A DNA stretch of 64,000 nucleotides from an uncultured Aquimarina sp. (GTDB lineage Bacteria > Bacteroidota > Bacteroidia > Flavobacteriales > Flavobacteriaceae), in contig CANLEM010000005.1 in the NCBI GenBank assembly GCA_947489685.1, positions 248,001-312,000 on the forward strand, in the 5' to 3' direction. Position numbers and translations under genes: made by a program. The notes under the pieces are model-generated. The model was not told the origin of the DNA. It was given only the letters and a program-made list of their open reading frames with translations, and did no database searches. Positions 61,510-64,000 of this stretch are shown here, piece after piece (within the stretch, counting starts at the first letter, position 1; every line of letters begins with the position of its first letter).

Positions 61510-62322
61510 TTATAATGCTTCTACTTCTATAGCAGCAGATTTCTTAAACAACGACTTAGACAGTTTTTCTTTATTGGCCACTGCATTTATGAAATTTCTT
61601 TCATTTCTCACTTCTCCTACAACTCCATCCTTATAAGCTCTCCATTTCAAAGTTTTTGGTAACAACAATCCGTTAATATCATTCCAATCAGAATATTCAA
61701 TTAAGCTGATTTTCTCACTAGTTTCTTTACTAAAGAAAGTAACTGTATATCCAAGAAATTTCATCTTTTTGGTGGCATCATCGTAGTATATAAAATAATT
61801 ATCTTTTGGAGAATCTCCTACACCATCTCCATAAGATATTTTATAACCAGGATAAGAAGCATCTTCTATTTTTAGGTCTGCTACTTTTTCATAAGAAATT
61901 CCTTCATCCCCCAGTACAAATGGCATTGCATAAAAGTAGAATATCAAATTATGATAAAAACGCGGATTCCCTTTAAAGGCAGTAGAATCCTCTTGTTCTA
62001 ACCACGCTTCATTACCATCAAACCCCAAAGCAAATTTATCGGTTTCGATACGTGCATGTCTAGTTTTAAGATCTGTAGTATGCTTTTCATTTCCTTCTGG
62101 TTTTACCATCTCAAAAATCAACGTATTCATTTGATCAAAGGTTTGTATACCTCCGTGTGCTTCAAAAACAGCAGCAATGTCTTCTGGAAAATTTCCCGAG
62201 CGATCCGCAATTACCTCTTCTTTTGACGCGTCGGAAATTACAGTTTCTTTTTTTGTCTTTGTTTCCTGTTTACAGGATATTAAAACTGTAGTACAAAGTA
62301 ATAATGTGATTAGTGTTCTCAT
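61510..62322 (-). CDS. DUF6503 family lipoprotein
   Basis: 270 residues with a lipoprotein signal (TTVLISCKQ, Cys17). After a Lys/Glu/Thr spacer the DUF6503 signature follows: VFEAHGGIQTFDQMNTLIFEMVKPEGNEKHTTDLKTRHARIET, GNEAWLEQEDSTAFKGNPRFYHNLIFYFYAMPFVLGDEGISYEK, and a C-terminal WRAYKDGVVGEVRNERNF. The family has the look of LolA/LppX-like lipid-binding half-barrels, but no function is known. The gene has its own terminator. Confidence 0.88.
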   Translation of the reverse strand: MRTLITLLLCTTVLISCKQETKTKKETVISDASKEEVIADRSGNFPEDIAAVFEAHGGIQTFDQMNTLIFEMVKPEGNEKHTTDLKTRHARIETDKFALGFDGNEAWLEQEDSTAFKGNPRFYHNLIFYFYAMPFVLGDEGISYEKVADLKIEDASYPGYKISYGDGVGDSPKDNYFIYYDDATKKMKFLGYTVTFFSKETSEKISLIEYSDWNDINGLLLPKTLKWRAYKDGVVGEVRNERNFINAVANKEKLSKSLFKKSAAIEVEAL

Positions 62323-62390
62323 GTATAAGATCTATTTGAGTATTAAAACCAAAGTAGTCGTAAAACCTCAATAACCTTACAAAAATAACA

Positions 62391-63725
62391 TCAGGTTTTT
62401 TGTTTTTTCTTCTTAGCAGCAGGAAAGAGAACATTATTTAATATCAATCGATATCCCGGAGATTTAGGGTGTAGTTCAAGTTCTGTTTTAGGATCTCCCA
62501 CTAGATGTTGATAATCTTCTGGGTCATGCCCGCCATAAAAGGTAAAGAACCCTTTTCCTTTGATTCCATGAATATAACGTGCTTCACCATTGGTTTTATT
62601 TTCGCCTAATACCAAAACATTAGATTTAATTTCATTAGGATTATACGCTGTAGTTTGCCCCATAAACCCCTTTACTAATGCTGTATGATTTTGACAAAGC
62701 ATTGTGGGGATTGGATCCCATTTTGCCGAAAAATCCATAAGTGTAAAATAATCTGTTGTTTTAGAAATACGACGTTTTCTTGTCATATCAATAGACGAAA
62801 ATTCATAAACACTAGGGCTTCGTTCTAAAGTAAAATTTTTAAAAGCAAAAGTCTTACTATAATCAATCTTAGACTGATATCCCGGTTCACTAGGGTCTCC
62901 ATCAAACATAGGTTCACAAATATCTACTCCCTCGGCAGCAATAGCGATTTCAAAGCTGTCGGTAGCACTACACATGGCAAACATAAAACCGCCACCAACA
63001 ACATAATCTCTAATTTTTAATGCTACTGCTAACTTTTCATCAGATACTTTTTGATACCCCAATGATTTGGCTAATTTTTCTGCTTCGGTCTTCTCTCTTA
63101 TGTACCAAGGGGTAGCTCTATAACGATTATAGAACTTACCATACTGCCCTGTAAAATCTTCGTGGTGTAGGTGTAACCAATCATAAAGAATCAAATTATC
63201 TTCTAACACTTCGGTATCATAGATTGTTTCGTAAGGAATCTCTGCGAAGGTCAATACCATAGTAACAGCATCATCCCAAGGTTGATTTCCTTTTGGAGAA
63301 TACACGGCTATTTTTGGTGCTTTCTCCAAAATTACCGCTTCCATATTTTGAGAAGGGCTGTTTATTTCTTCTAGAATTTCTTCTGTTTCGATATCACTTA
63401 ATACCTCATATGTGACCCCTCTTATTGTACATTCTTTTCTTATACCTTCGGTATCTGGAAGGAGAAAGGATCCTCCTCTATAATTCAACAACCACTTAAC
63501 TTTTAAATCTTTGTTTAAAGTCCAATAGGTAATACCGTATGCTTTTAAGTGGTTCTGTTGTCCTTCAGAATCCATAGGAATTAATACGTAAGAAGCATAC
63601 GAATTAATAGAAAACAAAAAAAATAAAGCAATAATAAACCTTAGGCCTGACCTTTTGTTTACAGATTTTTTCTCAAAAACATTTACTATTTTAGAATGGT
63701 ACTTCGTCATCGTCTTCAGAATCAT
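62391..63725 (-). CDS. Conserved secreted Bacteroidota protein (often misnamed asparagine synthetase B)
   Basis: 444 residues. After a basic N-terminus, a signal/anchor segment (about 28-45, LRFIIALFFLFSINSYAS) is followed by SYVLIPMDSEGQQNHLKAYGITYWTL and LKVKWLLNYRGGSFLLPD. GGGFMFAMCSATDSFEIAIAAEGVDICEPMFDGDP and FYGGHDPEDYQHLVGDPKTELELHPKSPGYRLILNNVLFPAAKKKK lie in the C-terminal half. The family is well conserved in Bacteroidota and is sometimes labelled asparagine synthetase B, but no synthetase motif is visible. The glycine-rich segments and the GGHDPED part suggest a DUF4159/glutamine-amidotransferase-like fold. It overlaps dnaB by 35 bp. Confidence 0.8.
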   Translation of the reverse strand: MILKTMTKYHSKIVNVFEKKSVNKRSGLRFIIALFFLFSINSYASYVLIPMDSEGQQNHLKAYGITYWTLNKDLKVKWLLNYRGGSFLLPDTEGIRKECTIRGVTYEVLSDIETEEILEEINSPSQNMEAVILEKAPKIAVYSPKGNQPWDDAVTMVLTFAEIPYETIYDTEVLEDNLILYDWLHLHHEDFTGQYGKFYNRYRATPWYIREKTEAEKLAKSLGYQKVSDEKLAVALKIRDYVVGGGFMFAMCSATDSFEIAIAAEGVDICEPMFDGDPSEPGYQSKIDYSKTFAFKNFTLERSPSVYEFSSIDMTRKRRISKTTDYFTLMDFSAKWDPIPTMLCQNHTALVKGFMGQTTAYNPNEIKSNVLVLGENKTNGEARYIHGIKGKGFFTFYGGHDPEDYQHLVGDPKTELELHPKSPGYRLILNNVLFPAAKKKKQKT

Positions 63726-64000
63726 TTATGCTACTCCCAAAAGCTTCGTCGGCACTAGGAAGATGGCTTGTACTAAAAGGATCTTCTTCGTCTCCTTCAT
63801 TCATTTTTGAATGAAACTCGAAAGGAGTGCTAAAGTCATCTAAGTTATCAAATTTACCTAAGTGACCAATGAATTTTAACCTAATATTGTCAAGACCACC
63901 ATTACGGTGCTTGGCCACAATGAATTCTCCTTGTCCTTGGGTAGGTGATCGTTCTTCGTCATCCCACTCGTCTATTTTATAATATTCGGGTCGGTAAATG
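63691..64000 (-). CDS. dnaB: Replicative DNA helicase DnaB, C-terminal part (truncated by the right edge)
   Basis: About 102 C-terminal residues are visible, and the frame is open to the window edge. The reading IYRPEYYKIDEWDDEERSP, then QGQGEFIVAKHRNGGLDNIRLKFIGHLGKFDNLDD matches the end of Bacteroidota DnaB, including the conserved AKHRNGG segment. A species-variable acidic tail ends in DDDEVPF. The enzyme unwinds DNA at the replication fork. The internal ATG at 63918 is not the start. The secreted protein gene at 62391 begins inside its last codons. Confidence 0.95.
   Translation of the reverse strand, partial: IYRPEYYKIDEWDDEERSPTQGQGEFIVAKHRNGGLDNIRLKFIGHLGKFDNLDDFSTPFEFHSKMNEGDEEDPFSTSHLPSADEAFGSSINDSEDDDEVPF

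Noticed and set aside
1..64000. CRISPR array, insertion sequence, rRNA operon
   Set aside because: No regular repeat-spacer pattern, no transposase and no rRNA sequence were seen.

Overview
The window is a chromosomal stretch of an AT-rich member of the Bacteroidota, almost certainly Flavobacteriaceae and probably a marine glider. This rests on gldI, FecI/FecR/TonB-receptor logic, the TTTG-N19-TAnnTTTG promoter architecture, lipoprotein signals, WbqC, DUF5683/DUF3810/DUF6503-type genes and the typical parA-parB-dapB-lepB order. The genus cannot be fixed from sequence reading alone.

Layout. 1-4.8 kb: a rightward cassette of secreted proteins (OmpA lipoprotein, TapB/DUF3108-like, unknowns) that runs off the left edge. 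4.8-6.7 kb: a gene-free stretch rich in small repeats, an IntDOT-like tyrosine recombinase and tRNA-Pro(UGG). 6.9-7.0 kb: an unlisted 49-residue RiPP precursor with a Bacteroidota class I lanthipeptide-type leader. 7.3-11.3 kb: a PqqU/YncD-like TonB receptor, a PQQ-dependent sugar dehydrogenase and a c-type cytochrome. 12-19.6 kb: anmK, udk, ftsB/divIC-like, both methylmalonyl-CoA mutase subunits and an SDR. 19.7-26 kb: parA, parB, DUF5683, dapB, two lepB genes (the second without the Ser/Lys dyad), wbqC, DUF6122. 26.9-33.2 kb (leftward): EEP phosphatase, two rhomboids, mutL, ribH, a TPR protein. 33.3-35.2 kb: recF, a lipoprotein and a DUF721 gene.

The most striking region is 35.2-44.1 kb. 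Three leftward lipoproteins (477, 476 and 391 aa) are built from about 12 copies of a roughly 85-90 residue four-cysteine PKD-like repeat. They lie opposite an ECF sigma factor, a FecR anti-sigma factor and an STN-domain TonB receptor. Each of the three lipoprotein genes, and the anti-sigma gene, is preceded by the same bipartite element, GGGTAGGGT-N15-CGTT, with exactly 15 bp spacing. The sigma gene itself has a consensus housekeeping promoter. This is a self-contained cell-surface signalling regulon whose output is a repeat-lipoprotein family that I do not recognise as described.

44.2-51.4 kb: ndk, PhoD-like phosphatase, nrnA-type DHH phosphoesterase, gldI, a cyclophilin-FKBP fusion, an M20 dipeptidase and DUF3810. 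51.5-58.6 kb: two secreted amidohydrolase-family proteins, one with a degenerate half and the other wholly degenerate, and a Big_2-repeat lipoprotein with 261-bp DNA repeats. 58.6-64 kb (leftward): a TlpA-like thioredoxin lipoprotein, an aminotransferase, a DUF6503 lipoprotein, a conserved secreted protein often misnamed asparagine synthetase B, and the C-terminus of replicative helicase DnaB at the right edge.
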